Positions 34,308 through 45,976 of a stretch of DNA of 64,000 nucleotides are shown one piece after another (the stretch's first letter is position 1; every line of letters begins with the position of its first letter). The translations under genes were made by a program, and so were the position numbers. Source of the DNA: Sipunculus nudus (lineage: Eukaryota; Annelida; Sipuncula; Golfingiida; Sipunculidae); NCBI GenBank assembly GCA_026874595.1, contig CM049308.1:45391327-45455326 (forward strand), in the 5' to 3' direction. The notes below the pieces were generated by a model, which was not told the origin of the DNA, ran no database searches, and saw only the letters and a list, made by a program, of their open reading frames with translations.

Positions 34308-37300
34308 ACTAGATGTGTCGGAACGACACGAATGCCCCCGCCTGGGGCAAATTAGAAACATATGTTAAATTTTGTAAAATTTTTTTAAGTTCGGGAGGTG
34401 TCGTATGGTCAAAAGTAGGTCAACAAGGGCAAAATGCAAACTCGATCTGTAACAGGTCATTATCAAACAACACACCAAAAATCAGGCCAGTATGCAGGCA
34501 TTGTGAAAAAAAGTCCATACATGTACATTTGTCATAAAAATTTCTGTCTTTCAAGAAATTTTCTATGTTCAGGATCTCTGTTATATGGTCAAAAATAGGT
34601 CAACTGGGATGAAACGCGAACTCGATCTGTAACTAGTCATTATCTGCCCACACACCAAAAATCAGGCCAATATCTGCAGGCATTGCGAAAAAAGTCTGTA
34701 CATGTGTATTTGTCATGAAAATTTCTATTTTTCATGAAATTTTCTAAGTTCAAGAGCCGTAAAAAGGTCAAAAGTGGGTCAACTATGACGAAACGCGTAC
34801 TCCATCTGTAACTGGTCAGTATCTGCCAACACACCAAAAATCAGGCCAATATCTGCAGGCACTGCCAAAAAAAATCCGTACATGTGTATTTGTCATGAAA
34901 ATTTCTATTTTTTATGAAATTTTCCAAGTTTAGGAGCCTTAAAACAGTCAAAAGTAGGTCAACTGGGACGAAACGCGAACTCAATCTGTAACTGGTCATT
35001 ATCTGCCTACACAAAAAAAATCAGGCCAATATCTGCAGGCACTGTGAAAAAATGTCCGTATATGTGTGTTTGTCATGAAATTTCTATTTTTCATGAAATT
35101 TTCTAAGTTTAGTAGCCATAAACGGTCAAAAGTAGGTCAACCGGGATGAAACGCGAACTCGAACTGTACTGGTCATTATCTGCCTACAAACCAAATATCA
35201 GGCCAATATCTGCAGGCATTGTGAAAAAAAGTCCGTACATGAGTGTTTGTCATGAAAATTTCTATTTTTCATGAAATTTTCTAAGTTTAGGAGCCATAAA
35301 GGGTCAAAAGTAGGTCAACCGGGACGAAACGCGAACTCGATCTGTAACTGGTCATTATCTGCCTACACACCAAAAATCAGGCCAATATCTGCAGGCAATA
35401 TGAAAAAAAGTCCGTATATGTGTGTTTGTCATGAAAATTTCTATTTTTCATGAAATTTTCTAAGTTTAGGAGCCATAAACGGTCAAAAGTAGGTCAACCG
35501 GAATGAAACGCGAACTCAATCTGTAACTGGTCATTATCTGCCTAAACACACCAAAAATCAGGCCAATATCTGCAGGCAATATAAAACAAGGGACCTATGG
35601 GTCACGACGCTCAGCTGTTATATATGATAAAAAAATATTATTTAGAAATGAGGCACATGCTGGTTTTGTGTGGTAATAAATATAAGCTGTATTATGAGTT
35701 GTTTTTGTTTAGCTTATGTATGATTTTGATAGTACCTTTGGAGACAGGGAAGAGGATTGATTTCATTTATTTTATTAACAAATGGAGTACTACTGTCACA
35801 CAGATTTTGACTTGGCCATATAACTTATAAGCAGAACATTTAATATAAGAGTTTAACTATTTATAAAAAATTATAAATATTGTCCCAAATATAATTTTTA
35901 TTAAAAATAATAAGAGAATCATATGATTTTTTAAAATGAAATATAACTGATATGATTATTAAAATAATATTAAAGAATATATTCATGAATGCATTCATGA
36001 ATACATTTTGAAAGTATTTGCACGAGTATTCATATACTTTCATTTTTACCTGAATTCCCATTCTTTATGCAAGAAATTTTATAATGGAGTACATAATCAT
36101 ATTCATATTTAAATACAATTACAAAGTATTCGCACCATGTGTGGTATTTATTCAGTTTTCACCAAACAATGATGTTGAGAATCCAGAATATACAAAATTC
36201 ACAAATTTAAATAATGATCATAAGTACCTGGTTTTATGGCTTTTAATTATATTAAAAAATAACTGTAAAAAATTCATTTCACATTTCACATCAATGTACA
36301 CACGGACACAGTAGGAATCTAGATTAATATTATCAACTGCATCTTTGTCTATCATTAATTTCCTTCATATAATCCTTAATGATTAGTAATGAATAATATG
36401 ATTTACTTCTTTATCATTAAAAATGAACTGAAAAATGCCATAGGTGAATTCATGGTGTTATTTGGAATATGTGACATTCTACCCATCGATACAAGATTCT
36501 TATATCATCAGTAACTGCAAGTTAATTTCCTGTTATTATAAACTAACAAATTCCTTTTCTATTTTTCTTTAATTTGTTATTAAAAACTGATAAAAATTTA
36601 TAAATTTATTGTTTATTGTTATGTTGTTGGTTAAAACTACTAGATGAGTTGGGTTGAACACCTGGATCAACTGTGGCTGGCCATAAGCTGCCTGGATTCT
36701 CCCCTCAAGCGTGCATAATTTGATGAAAGGTCAACAAGGTCAACATACAGGTGACTCAATAGGGGCTGGAGAGAGCCAAAGTCTGACAGGGTCTCATAAA
36801 AAACATTAATAAAAGCTACAATATTTGGCAAACTTCTTTCAGCTTTCTAAACTAAAAAGCTGAAATCCTTATGTGTGCATGATATGAAAATTATATCAAC
36901 AGTGCTCACGGGAAACAAACGTGCCATGGTCACAGTTGGGCAAAATTTAAGGTACTAATTTTATATTTATACTAATAACTTATAAAATTTGAAAAATTCA
37001 GAACTAATTTTGGGTATTCAATTGAATCTTGATTAAATAATGTTACATCCCTGACAAAAAAAGATCTCTAGCTTCAGCAATGCCCATGTTAAGGGAGTAA
37101 ATATATTTCTTGATTTTTTACAAAGTGCATTATGTTTGGGCCCATAACTTAAAAAAATACACAATACTGACATCATTTCTGGCATGTGCATAGTGAATGT
37201 ATAGAAAAATATGTATATTATATATGATCAAAGTCAGATCAGTGGTTTTGATATTAGGCAGTCTTAAAGTGTAACATTGGGTTTTTAATGGAAAAATGAA

Positions 37301-38317
37301 GTTTTTCATTGATATCTCGAAGGAATTAAGTCCTAGTGACCAAATTCTTGGCATGGTAGGGGATTTTGGAGAAATCTAACTGTATGCCAAACTTAAGGAA
37401 CTTAGAGCTGAAGCTCGGGAGCTGAGCTCTAGCAAACTGCATAACACTAGCAATATGTGACATGGTGCTTGAAAACTTGAATAAAATCTACAGTTTTTGA
37501 TCAACTGGTTTCAAATTTTTGGTGTTAACAGTTGAAATGCTAACAAAAACATGCTGTGAAAATTAAATCCACAGCAGTTACAGCAAAAAAACGTGCCATG
37601 GTCAAAGTTGGGCAAAATTTAAGGTACCAATTTTTTATTTTTGCTAATATTTTTAAAAATTTAAAAGATTTTGATCTGATTTTGGGTATACAATTTAATT
37701 TTGATTAATAAAAGTAATATTACTGGAAAAAAAGTGCTTAGCTTTAACAAGTTTTGTGTTAAGTGATAAAATTTCTTTCCTGATTATTTACAAAATGCAT
37801 TATGTTTGGGCCCATAACTTTTTTAAATTGAATAATACAGACCTAATTTCTGGCATGTCCATAGGAATTATATAGAGGATTATTTATAGGAAATATGAGG
37901 AAAAACAGATGAGTGGTTTTGATATTAGGCAGTCCTAAAGTGTGAAAATAGGTTTTTAATAAAAAAATTGAGGTTTTTCCTTAATTTCTCAAAGGAATGA
38001 AGTCGCAAAGACCCAGTTTTCGGCTTGGTAGGAGATCTTGGGGACATCTAACATTATGCTGAATTTTGGATTCCTAGGTCTTACGGTTTCAAAACGTGCC
38101 ACATCTACGGACGGACGGACGGACGGACGGACAGACGGACGGACAATGGACCACGACTATAGCTCAGATGACTTATAGTCAGCTGAGCTAAAAAAGTCCG
38201 TATATGGCATTGCGAAAAAAAAGTCTGTACAACTGTTTGATTTCGGAATGATGGAATGACTGAAGGACGGACATGGGTAAAACTATATGCCCCGGCCACT
38301 TTGTGGAGGGGGCATAA
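34308..38317 (+). mobile_element. Family T element (copy 3) carrying a nested BL
   Basis: Head ACTAGATGTGTCGG at 34308, about seven units of 178 bases to 35585, a complete BL insertion (35586-38190), then the last partial unit and tail (GGCATAA at 38311-38317). Without the insertion it is about 1.4 kb, like copy 1. It lies at the 3' end of the LINE, directly before a B1 head. Confidence 0.85.
35586..38190 (+). mobile_element. BL element (copy c), complete, about 2.6 kb
   Basis: The head is ACAAGGGACCTATGGGTCAC, with the short hydrophobic frame at 35597-35830, two B bodies (about 36890-37390 and 37557-38060), a GGAC array and the tail AGTCAGCTGAGCTA. It is colinear with copies at 9279 and 49926. 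Confidence 0.88.
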
Positions 38318-38318
38318 A

Positions 38319-40199
38319 ACAAGGGACCTATGGGTAACTGTGCTCAGCTGACGTTAACCTTGAAGGTAATAATCTAAATTAATATCTAATGGAGATAAAG
38401 TGTAAGAGGAAGAGGTAATAAAGGCCATGGTTGGTTTATATGATTGGTTTGTATTGATGAGCAAGAAATTGTTGCAAAAAATATTTTGTGACCTGACCAT
38501 GTGTTTCCTATGTTGAAACTAAAGCATGTGAGCAGTTTGTGAACAAATGATCTGTACTATACCATGATCATTAGTTGGTTTTTCAATTAACTGTTGACAT
38601 TTCAGTAGTTAACACATTTGTTCAATTGAATCTATTTTTTTGTATAATATATATTATTAAATATATATGTATTTTTTTTATGAAATGTATACAGTTGAAA
38701 TATAGCTAATTAACAACATAAAACAGGGCAAACAAAGCCTGATCTCAAATTCTGCTGAGGCAGGAAAATAATGAACAAATGTTTGTATTAAATCCTGATT
38801 TTTTTATCACTTTTATCACAGTTTATATTTCTATACATTTCCAATTTAACATATATATCTGAATATAAAAGTTGATTCATAATTCTCAATTGCATCATCA
38901 TAAATCTCAATCTTGTCAGATAACACCACATCATGCATACAAATGTTTATTTATTTTTTACCACAAAAATATATCTTTTAAATCTGCAAAACAATAAATA
39001 TCTAAAAATAATACTTGATTTAGATTTCACAATTTTTAATTGTGTCTTTATTTATCCATAATGTTCTTCATATTTTATAATAATTAAGTATACTGATGGG
39101 TTCATTTATATTTTTGTAAAATCATTTAAAAGAAAAATGATTTCTTTAAAAATGCTACATTACAGTACACAACATTGCATCTTCTGGATTACACCTTGAA
39201 TTACTTTTTCAAGGAATGTTTTTGCATATCAGAGTGGAAACAGCATTACAATTAAGGAGATACAGTGAAAATAATAACAATACTGCATAACACTTGGTGG
39301 GTTGGGTTTGCGCGGGGGGGGGGGGGTTATTGGGGTGGTGATATGAGAGTAACTGTACACCTGTCACAGCAGGGGATCTCCCCTCAGTGACTGTAACAAA
39401 TCAGAAACCCTGGCATAGCTGACTTCCAGTGACCTGGAGTGGGACCCTGCATCTGTAATCAAAGCAAATGACTCCAGAAAAAAAAATCAATAACTAGCTT
39501 AATTTTCAAGCTTTTATTTTCAAATTTCAGATTTAGGCAAACTAAATATCTATGTTTACATGCTGTGAAAATTAAATCAATGGTGCTTACAGGAAAAAAA
39601 CGTGCCATGGTCAAAGTTGGGCAAAATTTAAGGTACTGATTTTTTTTTATGCTAATAACCTAAAAAATTTACAAAATTCAGATCTAATTTTGGGTAAACA
39701 ATTGAATCTTAATTAAACATAGTTATATACTTGAGAAAATAGACCTTGTTTCAAAATTTTTCATGTTAAGTGAGTTATTATTTTTCCTGATTTCTTACAA
39801 AGTCCATTATGTTTAGGCCCATAACTTAAAGAATTTATACTTTACAGACTTAATTTCTGGCATGTACATAGGAACTATATAGAGGAATATTTATGGTAAA
39901 TATGAGGAAAAACAGATGAGTGGTTTTGATATTAGGCAGTCCTGAAGTGTGAAAATAGGATTTTAATAAAAAATTGAGGTTTTTCCTTAATTTCTCAAAG
40001 GAACGAAGTTGCAAAGACCCAGTTTTCAGCATGGTAGGAGATCTTGGGGACATCTAATATTATGCTGAATTTTGGATTCCTAGGTCTTACGGTTTCAAAA
40101 CGTGCCACATCTACGGATGGACGGACGGACGGACGGACGGACGGACGAAGGACAATGGACCACGACTATAGCTCAGATGACTTATAGTCAGCTGAGCTA
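38319..40199 (+). mobile_element. B1 element (copy d), complete, about 1.88 kb
   Basis: Head at 38319 (ACAAGGGACCTATGGGTAAC), poly-G tract at 39314-39326, one B body from about 39565, a GGAC array at 40114-40150, and a tail ending AGTCAGCTGAGCTA at 40199. It starts one base after the T tail, so two elements sit end to end. Confidence 0.88.
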
Positions 40200-40510
40200 A
40201 AAATTGTATAGTGAAAATTAGATCTTAATATTACAAAATTATAAGTTACTCGCATAAATATAAAATTAGTACCTTAAATTTTGGCCATGGCACACTTTTT
40301 TGGCTTCAGCTGGATCTAACTGTCCACCCTTTATTAGCCCTAGTGACCAAATTTTTCGGTATGGTAGGAGATTTTGGGGACATGTAACTTTTATGCAAAA
40401 TTTTGGAATCTTAGGTCCAACAGTTTCAAAACGTGCCCTGTTAACAGCTCGACAGACAACAGACAATGGACCATGACTATAGCTCAGATAACCCAAAGTC
40501 AGCTGAGCTA
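40200..40510. repeat. Rearranged B fragment: inverted piece plus a second B tail
   Basis: Bases about 40205-40305 are a B body in reverse orientation (TACCTTAAATTTTGGCCATG is the inverse of a forward B-body word). From about 40335 the sequence is forward B again, through CAGTTTCAAAACGTGCC to a tail ending AGTCAGCTGAGCTA at about 40510. The tail is more diverged than that at 40199, so this is an older copy with a local inversion. Confidence 0.7.
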
Positions 40511-41393
40511 AATCAGGTCTATGTAGGTGGCGCCAAAAAAAACCTCCCTTTCAAATATGAGCCATGTGACCAACATTTGCATAAAACTTGGTGATGCTAG
40601 CTCCTGTCGTTTCTGAGATTGTTATGTTTGTATGTTTATTGGCCAAATGACAAAGTTCAAATTCCTCTAACTTGCCCAAAATCATTGAACCCAAACCATT
40701 TGAACAAAGCTGAGAGAGCTCATCTCTGGGATTATTTCTGTGAAATATTGAACACTTTGGCTGAATGATTTTGGAGCAGATTTTCAAAGGTTTCCAAGTT
40801 TTTTCCCCGTAAATGTAAGATGATGCAGGTGGTCCCGCAAAAATCCCAATCCAACAATATTTGATATGTGACTGATTTTTGAGTTAACTGATGACCCCTG
40901 CACTTAAAAGGCTGATGTAGGTGGTGCCACAATTAGGTCTATTTCAAATATGACTCATGTGACCAACATTTGCATAAAATTTGGTGATGATAGCCAAAGC
41001 CATTTCTGAGATTGTAATTTTAGAATGCTTTTTTTGGCAAAATGACAAAGTTCAGCTTCTCATAACTTGTCCAAAAAATCACTAAAAAGAAACCATTTGA
41101 GCAAACTTGAGAGAGATTGTTTCAAAGATTATTTCTATTTCTGTGAAATATTGAACACTTTGGCTTGACAGTTTCTGAGAAGAAGATTTTAAAAGTTTAT
41201 TTAGCATTTCCCCTGTAACATCTAAGTCAATGCAGATAGCCAAAAATAAGCTCAATCCGATAGAGTTTGACACGTGACTGATTCTTCCATAAAATTTGGC
41301 AGTGATAGCTCTGACAGTTTTTGAGATTGCTTGGGTTAAGATAAGGACAACGGACTACAGCGGATGGACAACGATGCGCCATCGCATGAGGTT
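40511..41393 (+). repeat. Family C body, diverged, with eroded tail
   Basis: Three diverged units of C type (CCATTTGAACAAA, GAGAGATTGTTTC, CAAACTTGAGAGAG words) with palindrome variants at 40527 and 40918. It closes with ACGATGCGCCATCGCATGAG, an eroded C tail, then single-copy sequence. No gene is seen. Confidence 0.7.
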
Positions 41394-41920
41394 CCACTGG
41401 TCTTCAGACCAGTCAACATTTGGCAAACAGTTGCACTGATGTTCTGGGCTGGACTGACTTGGCACCTTGGTGCCCAAACCAAACCATATGACCGGTCTAG
41501 ATAAAAATATCATATGGCATAAACTGGTAAAAAAACACCATTTTGAAATCCAATATGGCTGCCATAACAGCTATAGAAAAAGATAAAACCAAACCCAGAT
41601 TTGTTCCTAGGGTCTAAGGATTCCAAGTAACACTGGTTTAAAAAATGTATCAGAAATTTATGCAACATCTGTTACAGCTACATAATGACCTACAGGATGC
41701 AGTCTTTCTGACATTTTAGGTATGACTTACATCAGTTGTGTTAGTCTTGATATTCTTAGCCTTGTTCAACCACTCTTCAGCTGTGTTGTACTCTCTCTTC
41801 TCAATATAACACTAAAATGAACAAATATAATTCAGTGCCACCATGAATGAGTCATACAAATAAAGGACCAGGTTATAAAGCTCAGCTTGAACATATGAAA
41901 TTTCTGCATCTTAAAATTTA
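41394..41920. other. Single-copy host DNA, probably intron around a small exon
   Basis: This stretch has no copy elsewhere in the window. It contains a splice-bounded open stretch on the minus strand (41731-41811). The rest shows ordinary non-coding composition and a small hairpin, CTGGTCTTCAGACCAG, at 41398-41413. Confidence 0.6.
41731..41811 (-). CDS. Probable internal exon of a host gene, TPR-like peptide
   Basis: On the minus strand TTTTAG directly precedes 41811 and GTAAGT directly follows 41731, a consensus acceptor and donor. The 81 bases between are open only in phase 0 and give 27 residues starting CYIEKREYNTAEEWLNKAK. The spacing of Y, A and the W-L-N-K-A run resembles one helical hairpin of a tetratricopeptide repeat. 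The codons look ordinary and the surroundings are single-copy. I cannot name the gene. If real, the host gene is transcribed leftward and its neighbouring exons are not recognisable in this window, so its introns are large and full of transposons. Confidence 0.55.
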
Positions 41921-42215
41921 ACAAGGCCTACAGGTCTAATGCAAACCTGTGCAATGGGATATTCATCAGGTATAATGCTTCCATGCTGGACTGTTACTTT
42001 AAATACACATGACATGCCACATGTTTGTACAATGCAAGTACTAAACATTTTGAATCCAAGTATTAGCACAAATTACACAACATCACTCCTGAAATACTGA
42101 CATGGATGTACACAACAGAAAATGACTGTAGGTGGTGCAATCGGTCTTGTATACAAGAAAGCTATTGAAGATGTATGGACATGCAAAATTTCAGATAGAT
42201 ACTTTAAACCACTCT
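41921..42215 (+). mobile_element. Family C head fragment (copy e)
   Basis: The C head (ACAAGGCCTACAGG, TGCAAACCTGTGC) is followed by the usual head-proximal sequence to about 42215. There it gives way to the gag fossil. No matching C tail is adjacent. Confidence 0.75.
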
Positions 42216-43406
42216 TGGGCTAGGGAAAGAGTTAGGATATGGGGATGACTTCCTCCAAATATTTGTTAAAGAAGAATTTGATAGACATGATCAAAAGGAC
42301 AAACAAGCTATTGGGCAGGCGGAGGGTGGAGCCCGAGAAGGGTGAAAGTGAGGAGCAGGGAGCTCATGATTTTAAAATGATACAAGAGCTGAAAGAGCTC
42401 TTGCAGTTAAAAAGTCAGACAGGAGGTAGAGCTGATAATGTAGTGGATGCTCCAGTTAGGACCTCGAGTATTAAAATCCCCACCTACCAAGACAGTAAAG
42501 ACAGTATGAACACATAAATTGAACGTTTTGAATGTTTTGTGATAAGCCAAGGGTGGAAAAGTGAAAACTAGGCAGTAAGCCAAAGTGCATTGCTCAAGGG
42601 AAAAGCCCTTGAGGTTTATTCTCCCCTGACGTCAGAGGAGGTGCTCAATTATGACACTCTAAAGCATGCACTTTTTAAGGGGTATAACCTCACATAGGAA
42701 GGTTATAGAACTAAATTCTGGACGTGTTGTCCTGAACATAATGAAACACCAATACAATCTGTGGCACGCATTGGCAGTTATTGTAGTAGGTGGGTACAGC
42801 TTGGTGCATAAAACAGGATTACAAATCATTGTTAGATATTTGATCCTGCGTGAGCAGTTTATCCGATCCTGTAGTGAGAAGTTAGCTGCTTTTCTTAGGG
42901 AGAAGCAATGTAAAACCATTGTTAGGTTAGCATCTGCAGCAGAGTTATACAGAGGCCCATGGGTTAGGTTGTTTTGTTGGGCAAGCCAAATCGGTTAATA
43001 GACCTAGATTCCAAGGTCTGACTGAACGGGGCGTAGCCAATGATCGTAAACCAGGTTGTCACCTGGGTTGCAAGCCTACCAGTTCTTTTAGTAAATCACA
43101 CGTCCGTAGATGTTTTATGTGTGATAGCCCGGCACATCTTGCAGAAGACTGTAAAATGTATGCTAAACAGTCAGGTGGTAGAGAGAAAGCAGCGTCTCTC
43201 GAGATGCCCAGGTCCAGATATAAGGACAGTATTTCTTGTGCAGAACAAAATGGGGCGTCTGAGGAGAAAGACAATGAGGTTGGTTGCTTTGTGAATGAAC
43301 TCACGGATTGTTGTTAATTTGATATGCAGAGTGTTGAATTGAAGTGTGGCCACAATGTAACTTTACTGAATATGAACAGTTCTTCAAAGGTAAGGGGCAC
43401 CTAACT
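42216..43406 (+). mobile_element. Fossil LTR retrotransposon, gag region (Gypsy-type)
   Basis: Plus-strand stretches resemble the gag of mollusc Gypsy-type elements: a capsid-like part in the middle and, near 43100-43160, a CCHC-type zinc-knuckle region with CFMCDSPAHLAEDC. The start of a protease-like region may follow. It is an old, broken fragment with several breaks and without recognisable LTRs beside it. A G-family head cuts it off at 43407. Confidence 0.7.
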
Positions 43407-43870
43407 AACTAGTGACCCATGGGTCATGACGCTCAGCCGTGTTGACAATATGTCCTTATATAGGGAACTAATTAAGATAATGGAGATGGCACTATCATTC
43501 ATGCATGTTAGCTTAAGTTCATTAAGACGCATAAGCACACCAAATTTTAGGACAATCCATTCACCCATTTCTGAGGAATCTCCCAATTTGTGTGTTTTTT
43601 GCATTATTTCTGGGGTCTTCAAACATGCCGCATAAATTGAAAAATATGAGTTATAGACACGTTTAATTTCAAGTTTGCAAGGGGACTTATTATGGACCTC
43701 CCTAGATGTCAAATCAGAAGATCTAGGTCCAATGGTTATGATTTGTGCGCTGCTTTTGTTTAAAACTTTAAATTGTTTTGAGGGCACTTTTGAGCACCAT
43801 AGCTCAAATGGAAAGGGTAAGAGAAACCTAATTCTGGTTTCCTTGAAGACTTTTCATGGACCTTCAAGGA
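43407..43870 (+). mobile_element. Family G element (copy b), partial
   Basis: The head is AGTGACCCATGGGTCATGAC followed by GCTCAGCCG. The core has two to three units with ATTTCTGGGGTCTTC and TTGAAGACTTTTCATGGACC type words. No palindrome unit or tail is seen; B body begins about 43871. Confidence 0.65.
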
Positions 43871-44330
43871 TTTAAGCTTTTATTTTCAAATTCAGATTTT
43901 AACAGATTAAATCCTAATGTGCACATGCTGTGAAAATTAAATCCACAGTACTTACAGGAAAAAAACGTGCCGTGGCCAAAGTTGGGCAAAATTTAAGGTA
44001 CCAATTTTTTATTTTTGCTAATATTTTACAAAATTTAAAAGATTTTGATCTAATTTTGGGTATACAATTTAATTTTGATTAATTAAAGTTATATTACTGG
44101 AAAAAGTCCTTAGCTTTAACATGTTTTGTGTTAAGTGACTAAAAATCTTTCCTGATTTTTTACAAAATGCATTATGTTTGAGCCCATAACTTTTCTAAAT
44201 TATATAATACAGACCTAATTTCTGGCATGTACATAGGAACTATATAGAGGAATATTTATGATAAATATGAGGAAAAACAGATGAGTGGTTTTAATATTAG
44301 GCAGTCCTGAAGTGTGAAAATAGGTTTTTA
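43871..44330 (+). repeat. B-family body, partial
   Basis: B body from TTTAAGCTTTTATTTTC through CGTGCCGTGGCC to GAAAATAGGTTTTTA, where a BL head starts. It corresponds to the second B body of BL and has no tail, so it looks like the end of a preceding truncated BL unit. Confidence 0.7.
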
Positions 44331-45976
44331 ACAAGGGACCTATTGGTCACGGCGCTCAGCTGTTATATATGATAAAAAATATGATTTAGAAATGAGGCAC
44401 ATGCTGGTTTTGTGTGGTAATAAATATAAGCTGTATTATGAGTTGTAGTTGTTAAGCTTATGTATGATTTTGATAGTACCTTTGGAGACAGGGAAGAGGT
44501 TTGATTTCTTTATTTTATTAACAAATGGAGTACTATTGTCACACAGATTTTGACTTGGCCATATAACTTATAAGTAGAACATATAATATAAAAGTTAAAC
44601 TATTTATTAAAAAAATTACAAATATTGTCCCAAATATAATTTTTATTAAAAATAATAAGAGAACCGTATGATTTTTTAAAATGAAATATAACTGAAATGA
44701 TTATTAAAATAATACTGAAGAATATATTCATGAATGCATTCATGAATACATTTTGAAAGTATTTGAACTGGTATTCATATACTTTCATTTTTACCTGAAT
44801 TTCCATTCTTTATGCAAGAAATTTTATAATGGAGTACATATTCATATTCGTATTTAAATAAAATTGCAAAGTATTCACACCATGTCTGGTATTTATATAG
44901 TTTTCATCAAAGAATGATGTTGAGAATCCAGAATATACAAAATTCACACATTTAAATAATGATCATAAGTACCTGGTTTTATGGCTTTAGTTTATATTAA
45001 AAAAAAAATAAATGTAATATATTCATTTTGGACTAATTTCACATCAATGTACACACTAGACACAGTAGTAATCTAGATTAATATTATCAACTGCATCTTT
45101 GTCGATCATTAATTTCCTTCATATGATCCCTAATGATTAGTAATGAATAATATGATTTACTTTTTTAATCATTAAAATTGGACTAAAAAATACTGCATGG
45201 TGTTATTTGGAATATGTGACATTCTATCCATCGATACAAGATTCTTATATCATCAGTAACTGCAAGTTAATTTCCTATTATTATAAACTAACAAATTCCT
45301 TTTCTATTTTTCTTTAATTTGTTATTAAAATCCAATAACAATTATTAATTTATTAATTTATTGTTTATTTTTATGTTGGTTATGTTGGTTAAAACTACTA
45401 AATGAGTTGGGTTGGACACCTGGATCAACTGTGGCTGGCCATAAGCTGCCTGGCTGCCCCAGTGAATGCCTCGCCTTAAGCATGCATAATCTGCTGAAAG
45501 TTCAACAAGGTCAACATACAGGTGACTCATGAGGGGCTGGAGAGAGCCAAAGTCTGACATGGTCTCATGAAAACATTAATAAAAGCTAAAATTTTTGGCC
45601 AATTTCTTTAAGCTTTCTAAACTAAAAAGCTGAAATCCTTATGTGTGCATGATATGAAAATTATATCAACAGTGCTCACAGGAAACAAACATGCCATGGT
45701 CAAAGTTGGGCAAAATTTAAGGTACTAATTTTTTTATTTATACTAATAACTTAGAGAATTTGAAAAATTCAAAACTAATTTTGGGTATTCAATTGAATCT
45801 TGATTAAATAATGTTACATCCCTGACAAAAAATCTCTAGCTTCAGCAATCCCCTCGTTAAGGGAGTAAATATATTTCTTGATTTTTTACAAAGTACATTA
45901 TGTTTGGGCCCATAACTTAAAACAATTACGCAATACTGACATCATTTCTGGCATGTGCATAGAGAATGTATAGAAA

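Noticed and set aside
43040-43317. Short frames near the gag fossil as host genes
   Set aside because: They overlap the zinc-knuckle region of a broken Gypsy-type gag in several frames and show no splice-bounded structure.
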